From contig NC_083387.1 in assembly GCF_031755915.1 (NCBI RefSeq), positions 16,327,001 to 16,391,000 of the forward strand: a DNA stretch of 64,000 bases, given 5' to 3'. Each line of letters opens with the position of its first letter. Position 1 is the first letter of the stretch. A program made the translations under genes and the position numbers. Below are positions 35,346-46,326 of this stretch, in pieces. The notes below the pieces were generated by a model that ran no database searches, had not been told where the DNA came from, and saw only the letters and a list, made by a program, of their open reading frames with translations. Source of the stretch: Ziziphus jujuba (lineage: Eukaryota; Streptophyta; Magnoliopsida; Rosales; Rhamnaceae).

Positions 35346-38300
35346 TGTAACACCCTGTCCCAAACCATGTCGGAATTTTGCACGTTGATCGAGGTTGACT
35401 ATTGACTGCTGACTTTGACCGTTGACCGTTGACCGAAGGGATCAAAAGTTGACTTTTTGACCTGGATGGAATTCTAGGTTGACTAAGGTACCGTTACGAA
35501 GTACACGTTGGCACGAGTTCGTAGACTAGTAGCATGTTGAAAACGGAGCTACGGTTTGAAAGTTATGAGCAAAACAAGTTGAGGTCCAAACTGTCCAAGG
35601 GGTGCCCGAGTTGACTTTTTATTTATAGGGAAATGAGCTTTCACTCATGCATGGTTATGAAGTGCTCTTCGATACGAGTTCACAGACTAGCAGCACGCTT
35701 AAAACGGACATCCGGTTAAAAAGTTATGGACGCATGAAGTTTGCCGGATACCGTAATATTTTAATGTTTTTGAGTCGATGAACAGTGAAATGCCACATGT
35801 CGTCACCTGATTGGTCCACGTGGATGAACAGTGTCACCACGGTGGCTTTTATTTGACAAAAATCTCGGGGAAGAGAGAGAAAGGGAGAGAGGAGAGAGAG
35901 AGGGAGAGAGAGAAACAATCGGCCACCACCGGTTGGCCACCGTCCGGCCACCGGAGGGCTACACACGCCGGCCACCGGTGAAGCCCAGTTCCTCGCGACC
36001 CTAACCTCCAATTTTCACGACCGCCGGCCGCTGGACGCGCCGGATCGAGGTGCCGAAGCTCGGCGGTGATTTTTCCCTCCACCTCCGGCCACCGCCGTTT
36101 GACCCCTTTCCGGCCATTTTTCGACCACACGCGCCAGCCACCCCTCATCACCTCCTCATTTCCGGCCAGCCCACCAAATTTCAAGGCCACCGGACCTCCG
36201 ACGCGCCGGGATCAGAGCTTTTTCCTGCGAGGGGCCGAAAATCTTCAAACCCCGATTTATCCGCCGTCCGCCTCTGTTTGCCTCACCGCCTAACCCATTG
36301 GATTCCTCTCCGCTCGATCTACAAATCTGCAAAAAAATCCCAGCCAACGGCCATCGCACGGGCCGCCACCGGCGACGGTTGCCTGTGACCGCAGCGGCTC
36401 ACCGGAAGTTACTGTTCCGGCGAGTACCCAGTTGCACCGCCGATCCCTCCCGACTCTGTTCGACCTCCTGAACCCGAATCCGGCATATGTTTCAGCCAAT
36501 TCTCGATGGTTTGGGAGAATTGCGGAGTCAAAACCCGAGAGCTTTCCGGCAAGATTCCGACCACCTCGGGTCCAATCATCGGAAATTAAGACCGAATCCG
36601 TGATCCTCATCACTCGAGCTTCGATTCGGTATATAACTCGTAAAATTTAGATATCATTTGGTGTTCGCTCCCCGAGTACCCATTTGGGAGTTACCCGATT
36701 AAAATATTAATATTTGTGGTTTGGTGTATGATGGATGTCTTAGGTGCACGTGCGAGTAGCGGAGTCGATCCTACGAAGGATCTTGATTGAGATACGTGCT
36801 TAAGGTGAGTGACCCACCTTCAAATTAATTTCGAGAATTAAATTTGTGATTATTATGTGTGGTTTGAATATTTGGAATTTAAATTCTATGTGCCAAATAT
36901 TTAATTGATTTATTGTGGAATTATTGGTGAATTTATTTTGATTAAAGAAAATATGCATTATATAAATTTATGCAAATGTGAAATTATTTTATGGTATTGA
37001 GGATTTTGAAATTCTTGTGGTTTTAACATTAAATCGGGCATGATTTGATTTTCAAATATTTCAAGGAAAATATTTGTTTATGTTGGTGACTCCAATTTTT
37101 TTTTAAGATATGCCCATGGAATATTATGAGATTTAATTATTATATTTCGAGAATTATTTATGCTATTGGGAAAGTGTGAATATTTGAATTGGTGGATTTG
37201 GGAGTTGGTGGATTTGAAAATCATGGAATTTATGGTGTTGATTATAAAGAAATTGTGGAGAATTTCCGGGCTCAAACCGATGGAATAAACCCGCTATGTT
37301 ATGGAAAATTTGAGATTTGATATAAATTAAATATGTGGATTTTATAATTTTTAGATGCACCATGCACGTACTGGTATTCTGTTTATATGTGATATGGCTA
37401 GTGTGCACACGGATGTGATTAGCGCGCAGGTGGGTGTGAGTAGCGCACAGGTGATTTTATGGGGTTGTCCTGTGGTTGCCATCGGATGAGGGTAGGCCGC
37501 CCCTTCATGGTCGGGACACCAGTTAGCAGCGGCGCGGTGGGACGCCACGCGACCGTATGCCCGTTTCTTTCTATAACCTCCTGTCTGGCGGTACCTTGGG
37601 ACGCTGGGTACTGTTGGCGCCACTGGTATATAGTGGGTGCATCAAGTGATTTTCAGAAATGTGATTTTAAAATAAATATTTTGAAACTGTATTGGAATTA
37701 AAAATATAATTATTACCGTTTCTGGTATTTATTTGATGTCTCGGTTTTCGGGGAGTACGAACAAAGGGTTTTGTGAAAAGGTTTTAAAAAGGGGAACACT
37801 TCCAAGGGAGAGAATTGTAAGGGTTTTGAGAGAAATTATTATTTCCAATTAATTATTATTTATCTACTTATTACCGTGTATTATATTGCATAGTAGATAG
37901 GGTCACTCACTGAGATGATTAGCATCTCATATTTTCAAATTCCGTTCCTCTAGGTACCAGGTTGTCGGTGTTCATCCGGAGCGGACTTGATCTTCATCGC
38001 TGTCTTAGTTCGTGAAGTACCCTATTCTTCTTTTATTGCAGTTGTAATATTTCTTTTACTCTTGTTGTATCCTATACTTAGTAGTACTTCATGAAGCTCT
38101 GTATACTGTATGGGACACTTATGTATTTATTATGCACTGGATTACTGTTATTTATTTTTGGAATGCTGAAATTGTGGAATCAACTTGTAGTATTATGGGA
38201 GGAATAAGGGGGACGTTATAGAAGTGTGTTTTCAGTGCAGAAATTTGTGGTAAGTCCATCCCTTAGGGGAGGTTCTGCCGGATTTTCCATAGGAGGGTCT

Positions 38301-38367
38301 GGTAGGGTTTCCTTGGGATCAGGGCTTGTCTAGGGTTCCGGTGAGGAATTTTGGACGGGTCCTGACA
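35346..38367 (+). repeat. Gypsy-C 5' LTR
   Basis: Runs from TGTAACACCCTGTCCC to GGGTCCTGACA. It contains a (GA)-rich run at 35870-35915, a GC-rich block with many CCGGCCACC motifs (35915-36500), an AT-rich middle, then conserved blocks (CACTCACTGAGATGATTAGC, CTAGGTACCAGG) before the end. The open frames seen in the GC-rich block on both strands are composition artefacts. Confidence 0.9.
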
Positions 38368-38369
38368 GT

Positions 38370-38381
38370 TGGTATCAGAGC
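38370..38381 (+). promoter_or_regulatory. Gypsy-C primer binding site
   Basis: TGGTATCAGAGC, an exact initiator Met tRNA complement, two bases after the 5' LTR. Confidence 0.9.
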
Positions 38382-39254
38382 TCTAGGTTCTAGTATTCCT
38401 AAGGGACTGTGCATTGTTGTGCATCCCATCTGTGTCTAATCTCTCGTTTTACCCATCTTAAAGCGTTCTTTCCTTTTATCTCGAAGCAAATTCGTTGCTC
38501 GAGTTTGAATAACTCTAATCTTCGAGGGTGTCAATGAGAATCATCTATCCTAACGGGGAATTCCTATGGCCTAGTCGATGTTTGAGGATAGTCTTTTCTT
38601 TTTGAAGGTCATGTAATGGGGCAGATCCAGTTCTGTGAATTGTTTGGGAATTGAAGTGGTCCTAGATATGGTTCGAGTGGTTATGCAACTTATGTTTATG
38701 GACCGCTAGCATAAAGGAGTAAAGTTAAAGTGTTTCAGCTTACCTGAAGTGGTGCTTCGTGGAGGAGTTAGTAAGTCTTTACGGAGGTTAATTTCTGCAG
38801 TCATTGTAAGGAGCTATCGGAGGATGGTTGTTAAGGGTCTATGGCCCAAGTGGTTGATGCCAAAGAAGAGGGGGAGCGTTGGAACCACTAATAGTGGGAA
38901 GCAATTTGAAAGTATTTTCCCGGTAAGTTATCTGGATTGCGACCGTGAAAAGGATATCGAATCATTATTGATTTGGCTTTGGACACCGATCTATTTCAGT
39001 ACCGCCATGCCGTGTGACTCCAGTAAAGTTAAAGGACTGAAAGGTTCAGCTGCAAGATTTGGTGGATAAAGGTTTCACTAGGTCAAGCTTATCATCGGTG
39101 AATGGTATCCGTTTCGTTCATGGAGAAGAAGGATGATTGTCTAAGGGTGTGTATCGGCTATCAACGGTTTAGCAAGGTCATCACCCATAATCGATACTCG
39201 TTGCCGAGTATGAATGTGTGTCGATCAATTTCAAGGCGTCAAAATATTTTTTCC
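38382..39254 (+). pseudogene. Gypsy-C protease end and RT N-terminal part, decayed
   Basis: No gag is recognisable after the primer site. From about 38700 the translation gives SKSLRRLISAVIVRSYRRM (the protease-RT spacer of Del-type elements), then FPVSYLDCDREKDIE near 38920, LVDKGFTRSSLS near 39060 and VDQFQGVKIFF at 39225-39254. These correspond to the family landmarks 'FPDDLPGLPPDREIEF', 'LLDKGFIRPS' and 'FDQLQGAxxFSKIDL'. Frameshifts and stops are frequent. The RT palm catalytic motif is absent, and the sequence is interrupted by unrelated LTR-like DNA. Confidence 0.7.
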
Positions 39255-39722
39255 GATCAATTATCAAAAAATTAAATACTTTTCAAAGTGATATTTGAAA
39301 TTAAAGGTGTTTTATTCAAGTATTTTTGTTTATGTTCGTACATGTATTTGTATGTTATATTGTTTGATATTATACTGCACCATATGGAGGCGGCGAACCA
39401 ATGTGGTCCATGTAGAGCTAGCCCCATAATCATGTTGCCTACGAGTCCAGGGGATCGGACGGCCAATATAGGCAACCACCCTGGTTTGTATTGGTAGCAG
39501 AGTGTCGGCGATAGTTGGAACCATGGATTACGTAGCATATAGAAGGTGTCGTACGTACCTCCATTACGAGCATGCATATTTTATTTTATGCTATGGATTT
39601 TAAGATATGATTTTATGCATTTATTCATGTTTTTATTATTGTTCCAATGTGGAGTTTTAACAATTGCCTAAGCAAGTTAGGTATATTTGAAAAATATATT
39701 TTATTATTTGTTTTATGTTATA
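39255..39722 (+). repeat. LTR-B-like fragment inside Gypsy-C RT
   Basis: Resembles 26290-26600 of LTR-B(+): CCATATGGAGGCGGCGAACC versus CGTATGGAGACAACGATCC, then GGATCGGACGGCCAATATAG versus GGATTGGACGGCCATTTTAG, then TTGGTAGCAG, CATGGATTACGTAGC and ACGAGCATGCATATTT. It lacks LTR termini. The RT motif FSxxDL is split and partly duplicated at its edges: TTTTCC occurs at both borders, with ATCAAT on the left and CGACTTAAGG on the right. Confidence 0.65.
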
Positions 39723-40830
39723 TTTTTCCACAAGCGACTTAAGGGTTAAGTATCGCCAATTGAGAATCCAAAGTAGGGTATCGTTGAGTTCAAGAAGGAG
39801 ATCCTAAGGGGAGCGTGTGATTTGATGTATGCGATACACCCCAAGGGTACAAAGATGTATGGAATGCTCACTAGATGACGTTATGGTTTGGCACGATAAA
39901 GGAAGTTGCAGGATCTGAATAAAGGTACTTAAGCTGCCGACAAGTGGAAGTGGGAAGTGGAAATGTAGCGTACTTTTTCCTGGTACGAGAGTGGTTCTTA
40001 CTGAGACAAGTCGACCAAGCTATTCGTAAAGCGTATTATGAGTCTGCATAGAGCATCAATCGCCATCACGACTGTTTGAGATTCGAGCTTTATTTCAAGA
40101 CTATGATGAAGGTTAACAGAGACACTTGGAGCGAGACTTATCTACTGCATCGCCTTCCACCACAGGTCATTGGACAAGCAAAGTGCAGAATTCACACTTG
40201 GAAGTTATGCTGAGACCATGCATTATGCAATGTCGAAAGGAGCTGGACTGAGCAATTGGCATCGATAGAATTCGTTACGATATTAACTACCAAACAAGCA
40301 TCGAGGTGTCTTCGTATGGGACTCTACATGGAAGGCAGCGCCGAACTCCACAGTGTTGAAGTGAAGTAGTTAAGGAGGAGCACCATATGACTACCAACCT
40401 GAATTGGATGCAAACACCTACAAATGACTATGAATAAGATAGAGGTCATCCAAGAGAGTTTGAAAGCCGCTCAAGATCGACAAATGAGTTAAGCTGACGT
40501 GCGTGGAAAAGATGTTGAGTTCAAAGTCCAAGATTAAGTTTTGAGATCATCTCCATAGAAGAAAGTCGTACGCTTGGGTTGACAGAGAAAACCAATTTCT
40601 TGTTACATTGGTTCTACAGCGTTATTGGAAGACTTGATTTTGTGGCGTGCAAGTTAGTACTTTCGGGAAAGTAGACATTGGTATGCAGCGTAACTCATGT
40701 GTTGTTGCTACGAAAGGACATCGACTACCTGTCAGTCGAGGAAGCAATGTGGAAACTCGAGGCACAAATCCACAATCAATATTCTTATGCGTTTCAGCGG
40801 CGTAAGAAATTTCGAGGATGAAATTTTTGT
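39723..40830 (+). pseudogene. Gypsy-C RT continuation and integrase remnants
   Basis: Begins DLRVKYRQLRIQS (family DLRSGYHQLRIKES) and then jumps to integrase: EILREACDLMYAIHPKGTKM near 39800 and later the C-terminal stretch SLKAAQDRQMS near 40465. The end, VEEAMWKLEAQI near 40745, corresponds to the chromodomain-adjacent or pol C-terminal 'EEATWELE' motif. Most of RT, RNase H and the integrase catalytic core are lost or unreadable because of stops and deletions. It is not functional. Confidence 0.65.
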
Positions 40831-40843
40831 AAAGGGGGAAGGT
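40831..40843 (+). promoter_or_regulatory. Gypsy-C polypurine tract
   Basis: AAAGGGGGAAGGT lies immediately before the 3' LTR start TGTAACACCCCG. It is preceded by the 'gaggatgaaattt' block that is common just before this tract in Del-type elements. Confidence 0.85.
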
Positions 40844-43800
40844 TGTAACACCCCGTCCCGAACCATGTCGGAATTTTTGCATGTTGACCGAGGTTGACTG
40901 TTGACTTTGACCGTTGACTTTGACTGAAGGGGTACAAAAGTTGACTTTTTGATCGGGATGGAATTCTAGGTTGACTGAGGTACCGTTACGAAGTACACGT
41001 TGGCACGAGTTCGTAGACTAGTAGCATGTTGAAAACGGAGCTACGGTTTGAAAGTTATGAGTAAAACAAGTTGAGGTCCAAACTGTCCAAGGGGTGCCAG
41101 AGTTGACTTTCTATTTATGGGGAAATGAGCTTTGACTCATGCATGGTTGTGAAGTGCTCTTCGATACAAGTTCACAGACTAGCAGCACGCTTAAAACGGA
41201 CATCCGGTTAAAAAGTTATGGACGCGTGAAGTTTGCCGGATACCATAATATTTTAATGTTTTTGAGTCGATGAACAGTGAAATGCCATATGTCGTCACCT
41301 GATTGGTCCACGTGGATGAACAGTGTCACCATGGTGGCTTTTATTTGACAAAAATCTCGGGGAAGAGAGAGAAAGGGAGAAGGGAGAGAGAGAGGGAGAG
41401 AGAGAAACGACCGGCCACCACCGGTTGGCCACCGTCCGGCCACCGGAGGGCTACATGCGCTGGCCACCAGTGAAGCCCAGTTCCCCGCGACCCTAACCTC
41501 CAATTTTCACGACCGTCGGCCGCTGAACGCGCCCGGATCTAGGCGCCGAAGCTCGGCGACGATTTTTCCCTCCACCGCTGGCCACCGCCGTTTAACCCCT
41601 TTCCGGCCATTTTCCGGCCACACATGCCAGCAACCCCTCACCACCTCCTCATTTCCGGCCAGCCCACCAAATTTCAAGGCCACCGGACTTCCGACTCGCC
41701 GGGATCGGAGCTTTTTCCGGCGAGGGGCTGAAAATTTTCAAACCCCGATTTCTCCGCCGTCCGGCCTCCGTTTGCCTCACCGCCGGTCCCGTTGGATTCC
41801 TCTCAACTCGATCTACAAATCTGCAAAAAAATCCCAGCCAACGGCCACTGCACGCGCCGCCGCCGGCGACAGTTGCCGGTGACCGCGGCTGCTCGCAGGA
41901 AGTTACTGTTCTGGCAAGTACCCAGTTGCACCGCCGATCCCTCCCGACTCTGTTCGACCTCCTGAACCCAAATTCGGCATCCGTTTCTGCCAATTCGCGA
42001 TGGTTTGGGAGAATTACGGAGTCGAAACCTGAGAGCTTTCCGGCGAGATTCCGACCACCTCGAGTCCTATCACCGAAAATTAAGACCGAATCCGTGATCC
42101 TCATCACTCGAGCTTCGATTCGGTATATAACTCGTAAATTTTAGATATCATTTGGTGTTCGCTCCCTAGGTACCCATTTGGGAGTTATCCGATTAAAATA
42201 TTAATATTTGTGGTTTGGTGTATTGTGGATGTCTTAGGTGCATGTGCTAGTAGCGGAGTCAATCCTACGAAGGATCTTGATTGAGATACGTGCTTAAGGT
42301 GAGTGACCCACCTTCAAATTAATTTCGGGAATTAAATTTGTGATTATTATGTGTGGTTTGAATATTTGGAATTTAAATTCTATGTGCCAAATATTTAATT
42401 GATTTATTGTGGAATTATTGGTGAATTCATTTTGATTAAAGAAAATATGCATTATATAAATTTATGCAAATGTGAAATTATTTTATGGTATTGAGGATTT
42501 TGAAATTCTTGTGGTTTTAACATTAAATCAGGCATGATTTGATTTTCAAATATTTCAAGGAAAATATTTGTTTATGTTGGTGACTCCAATTTTTTTTATA
42601 AGATATGCCCATGGAATATTATGAGATTTAATTGTTATATTTCAAGAATTATTTATGCTATTGGAAAAATTAGAATATTTAAAGTGGTGGATTTGGGAGT
42701 TGGTGGATTTGAAAATCATGGAATTTATGGTGTTGATTATAAAGAAATTGTGGAGAATTTTCGGGCTCAAGCGGATGGAATAAACCCGCTATGTTATGGA
42801 AAATTTGAGATTTGATATAAATTAAATATGTGGATTTTATAATTTTTAGATGCACCGTGCACGTACTGGTGTTCTGTTTGTATGTGATATGGTTAGTGTG
42901 CACACGGATGTGATTAGCGCGCAGGTGGGTGTGAGTAGAGCGCAGGTGATTTTATGGGGTTGTCCTGTGGTTGCCATCGGATGAGGGTAGGCCGCCCCTC
43001 CATGGCTGGGACACCAGTTAGCAGCGGCGCGGTGGGATGCCACACGACCGTATGCCGATTTCTTTCTATAACCTCCTGTCTGGTGGTACCTTGGGACGCT
43101 GGGTACTGTTGGCGCCACTGGTATATAGTGGGTGCATCAAGTGATTTTCAGAACTGGGATTTTAAAATAAATATTTTGATATTGTATCGGAATTAAAAAT
43201 ATAATATTTATTGTTTCTGGTATTTATTTGATGTTTTGGTTTTCGGGGAATACGAACAAAGGGTTTTGTGAAAAGGTTTTAAAAGGGAAACTTTTTCAAC
43301 CGAGAGAATTGTAAGGGTTTTGTGAGAAATTATTATTTCCAAGTAATTATTATTTATCTACTTTATTACCGTGGTATTATATTGTATAGTAGATAGGGTC
43401 ACTCACTGAGATGATTAGCATCTCATATTTTCAAATTCCGTTCCTCTAGGTACCAGGTTGTCGGTGTTCATCCGGAGCGGACTTGATCTTCATCGCTGTC
43501 TTAGTTCGTGAAGTGCCCTGTTCTTCTTTTATTGCAGTTGTAATATTTCTTTCACTCTTGTTGTATTCTATACTTAGTAGTACTTCATGAAGCTCTGTAT
43601 ACTGTATGGGACACTTATGTATTTATTATGCACTGGATTACTGTATTTATTTTTGGAGTGCTGAAATTTGTGGATTCAACTTGTAGTATCATGGGAGGAA
43701 TAAGGGGATGTTTATAGAAGTGTGTTTTCAGTGCAGGAAATTGTGGTAAGTCCATCCCTTAGGGGAGGTTCTGCCGTATTTTCCATAGGAGGGTCTAGTA

Positions 43801-43863
43801 GGGTTTCCCTGGGATCAGGACTTGTCTAGGGTTCCGGTGAGGAATTCTGGACGGGTCTTGACA
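40844..43863 (+). repeat. Gypsy-C 3' LTR
   Basis: 3020 bp, from TGTAACACCCCGTCCC to GGGTCTTGACA, collinear with the 5' LTR. It is followed by target copy TTCAT. Confidence 0.9.
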
Positions 43864-43868
43864 TTCAT

Positions 43869-43918
43869 TGCAAAAAGGGCTTAAGGATCATGAGGAGGAT
43901 AAGTCAAGGAATCAATGA
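43869..43918 (+). pseudogene. C-terminal end of the Gypsy-D gag-like ORF
   Basis: Directly after Gypsy-C and its target copy, the frame of the ORF that ended at 35345 continues for 16 codons (QKGLKDHEEDKSRNQ) and stops with TGA at 43916-43918. This confirms that Gypsy-C landed inside the ORF. Confidence 0.7.
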
Positions 43919-44063
43919 AGCCAAAATTTGGCCAAGTCCGATGAGGATAAAGCTTTGGCAGCACTTCATGAAGATTGCTTACCAACAGAGGCTAAATCTC
44001 AACTTTCCAAGCCAAATATTGAATTTTCAAGAGCCTAAGATGTACATCCACGCTCCAAAAATG

Positions 44064-44398
44064 CAATTGAGGTTGAATGCATCCCAAAAGGAGACAAAAA
44101 AAGTATTTTTGGACCTAAAAGAATCCAATCTACCAAAATGAATGTTCAATTCATACTTTTAGTTCAAATTGAGACTTATATAGGACAAGGAGTTAAAAGT
44201 TTGCTAAGGCCACAAGACTATCATCATGCACAATTGAGGTTGAATGCATCCCAAAAGGATACAAACAAAGTATTTTTGGACCTAAAAGAATCCAATCTAC
44301 CAAAAAGAATGTTCAATTCATACTTTTAGTTCAAATTGAGACTTATATAGGACAAGGAGTTAAAAGTTTGCTAAGGCCACATGACTATCATCATGCAC
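44064..44398 (+). repeat. Two-copy tandem repeat, 167-bp unit, in Gypsy-D
   Basis: The unit starting CAATTGAGGTTGAATGCATC at 44064 is repeated almost exactly from 44231. A one-base change (CCAAAAGGAGAC versus CCAAAAGGATAC) and a few others separate the copies. Each copy encodes the same short peptide (LRLNASQKETKKVFLDLKES) in one frame. The high similarity suggests a recent duplication. Confidence 0.85.
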
Positions 44399-46310
44399 AA
44401 TTTCCATATCATAAGCTTGGACAATAGTATGAGGTTGACATCATTTACATATTTAATCCAGGTTGAACATCAAAAGGATGAAGTCAAGCCAATGACTTTA
44501 AACAAGCGCTCTTGGGAGGCAACCCAAGTTTCTTTCTTTACCTTATATTTATCTATTTATTTTAGTTGTTTTCAGTTGTTTTCTTGTTTTAGGATGTTTT
44601 GATGTGTTTTATTTGGATTCTTACAAGGTTCTAAGATGTTTAGGTGCAAAAGAGCAAAAGATGAATGTTGAGAATTTCAAGTCTAAAGCTACGTTTTTGG
44701 AGTATAACCACCTTGAATATACATTGGAGTATATCAACTTGCGTGGGTACATGCCCTTCTTTTTAGCCGCATGGTGTGTAGGGAAAATGCAACATGTAGG
44801 TTTTTCTCAAGTTTTCACATTGCGAGGAACATTCTATGTCTTCATAGGGGAGTATTCTTTACCTTTTATTTACTTTTGCTTTATTTTATGTTTTTCACAA
44901 TAAGGACATTGTTCATTTTAAGTTTGAGGATGAAAAGCATGCTTTGCATCTTTTAAATCTTGTCATTTAAGTGTTTTTATTAGTTTTCAAACATGTTAGT
45001 TTTAGTTTTTATTTTCCTTCATTATAAAAAATAATAATAATAAAAATTATTTTTGTGTTGTTTTCTTAAGTACTTTAATGAGCCAATGATAAGACTATGA
45101 TTGAAAATAAATTGGTTTTTAAATAGTGGATTCGTTTTTGTGTATGCTTAAATGCTTGAAGTTATATTCACATGTTGTTGCTTTCAATAAATTTTGAGCA
45201 CATAATTAATAATGCATGATTTAGATTGTGTTTTGAAGAAGGTTTGCATGAATTAGAGTACTTTATTATTAATTGAACTCTAGAACTTGCTTGATAATTA
45301 CTTAAGGCGAAATCCTAGGTAAATGCATTACTAAGAAGATTATTTAGGCCATCTTTGTTTAAGTTTGAGCCTTTCAAGCCTACCTAAGACATTATCTTAC
45401 ACTAGTACCTTATTTGAGCCGTTAGGATGCATAAAGATGTATTAGAGCCTTTTGTTCATTAAACCACATTTACTTATCTTTTTTGAGCCTTAAATTTCTT
45501 TTTCCTACCTTGAACATACTATAAAGAGAGCTTTAATTGAATTGATATGAATATATGCTTGTGAGCTTGTTTGAGTGTTGAAAAAGAAAAAAAAAAGAAA
45601 AAAAATGAAAAGTGAAGTTTGGAGGTTAAGTATTTGGTGAATTTGGCTATAGCACATATTCTTATGTAAATTGGAGGTTTGAATGTCCAATAAGAAGAAA
45701 AATAAGTTGGGGGTTTAGTGGAAAAGAAAGAAAAAATAAATAAATAAATAAAGGATATGTGTGATTTGAAGAAAATAATACAATAAAAAAAGAGAAATAT
45801 GAGATTTGTGAGTTTATATTGAAGTTAAAAGAAGAAAAGAAGTTCTAAGAAAGAAACAAATTTTTCAAGTAATTTATTTATTGATATTTATTTTTAGCTT
45901 TCTTTCTTTGATTTATTATATCCTATCCTTTTCTTTCTTTAGCCATATCCATTAGCCTTAATAATAGAAACCATGAAGTCCTAATGATTCAAGGTGGTGC
46001 AATAGCCTACATTAGTGGAGAGTGATAATTAAGTCAAGCATATGATAGTTCATACTTTATTATCAATCTCTAATTCTTGTAAATTTATTCAAATGCATGA
46101 TATTAAGTGTATAAATTGATTTCCACACACACACATTGGAAGTATCATATATGTTGGATAGAAGATTAGGTATTGAGTTACATAATTACTTTGAAACCAT
46201 TTGAAAATTCATATGTTATACAATCTTTGAGGCACCTCATTAAAATATCTTATGTTCTTTAAAAGATTGATTTCTCATATTCTTCTTCTTTGCTAGGGAC
46301 TAGCAAATCT
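44399..46310 (+). other. Gypsy-D 3' internal region, no recognised protein
   Basis: Begins with the Athila/Tat-type GCGCTCTTGGGAGGCAACCC block (about 44508). A 99-codon frame at 44604-44903 is open, but it resembles nothing I recognise and has no support beyond length. The rest is AT-rich, with (AAT)n near 45030 and A-rich runs near 45590 and 45730. No pol domains are present. Confidence 0.55.
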
Positions 46311-46326
46311 TAAGTTTGGGGGTATT
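46311..46326 (+). promoter_or_regulatory. Gypsy-D polypurine tract
   Basis: TAAGTTTGGGGGTATT directly before the 3' LTR. The AGTTTGGGGG form is usual for Athila/Tat-type elements. Confidence 0.75.

Larger units (their letters stand above)
35346..43863 (+). mobile_element. Gypsy-C: Tekay/Del-like chromovirus with 3-kb LTRs and gutted interior
   Basis: LTRs of 3022 and 3020 bp, perfect target duplication TTCAT (35341-35345 and 43864-43868), a perfect Met-tRNA-type primer site and a polypurine tract. The interior is only about 2.5 kb. Gag and most of protease are absent, and RT and integrase survive as fragments riddled with stops. A 470-bp piece of LTR-B-like DNA sits inside the RT. Long LTRs and the motifs DKGF-RSSLS (RT) and HPKGTKMY (integrase) suggest the Del/Tekay group. 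The two LTRs are similar (a few percent difference by eye), indicating moderate age, younger than Gypsy-D. Confidence 0.9.

Noticed and set aside
35724..36650. Several overlapping open frames on both strands, some with Pro/Arg/Gly-rich products
   Set aside because: They lie in the GC-rich CCGGCCACC block of the Gypsy-C LTR, recur in the other LTR (41216-42144), and have no domain. This is composition, not coding.
44604..44903. 99-codon frame with hydrophobic end in Gypsy-D
   Set aside because: It could be a membrane protein, but it has no family resemblance and lies in a non-coding-looking part of the element. It is left as part of the internal region.
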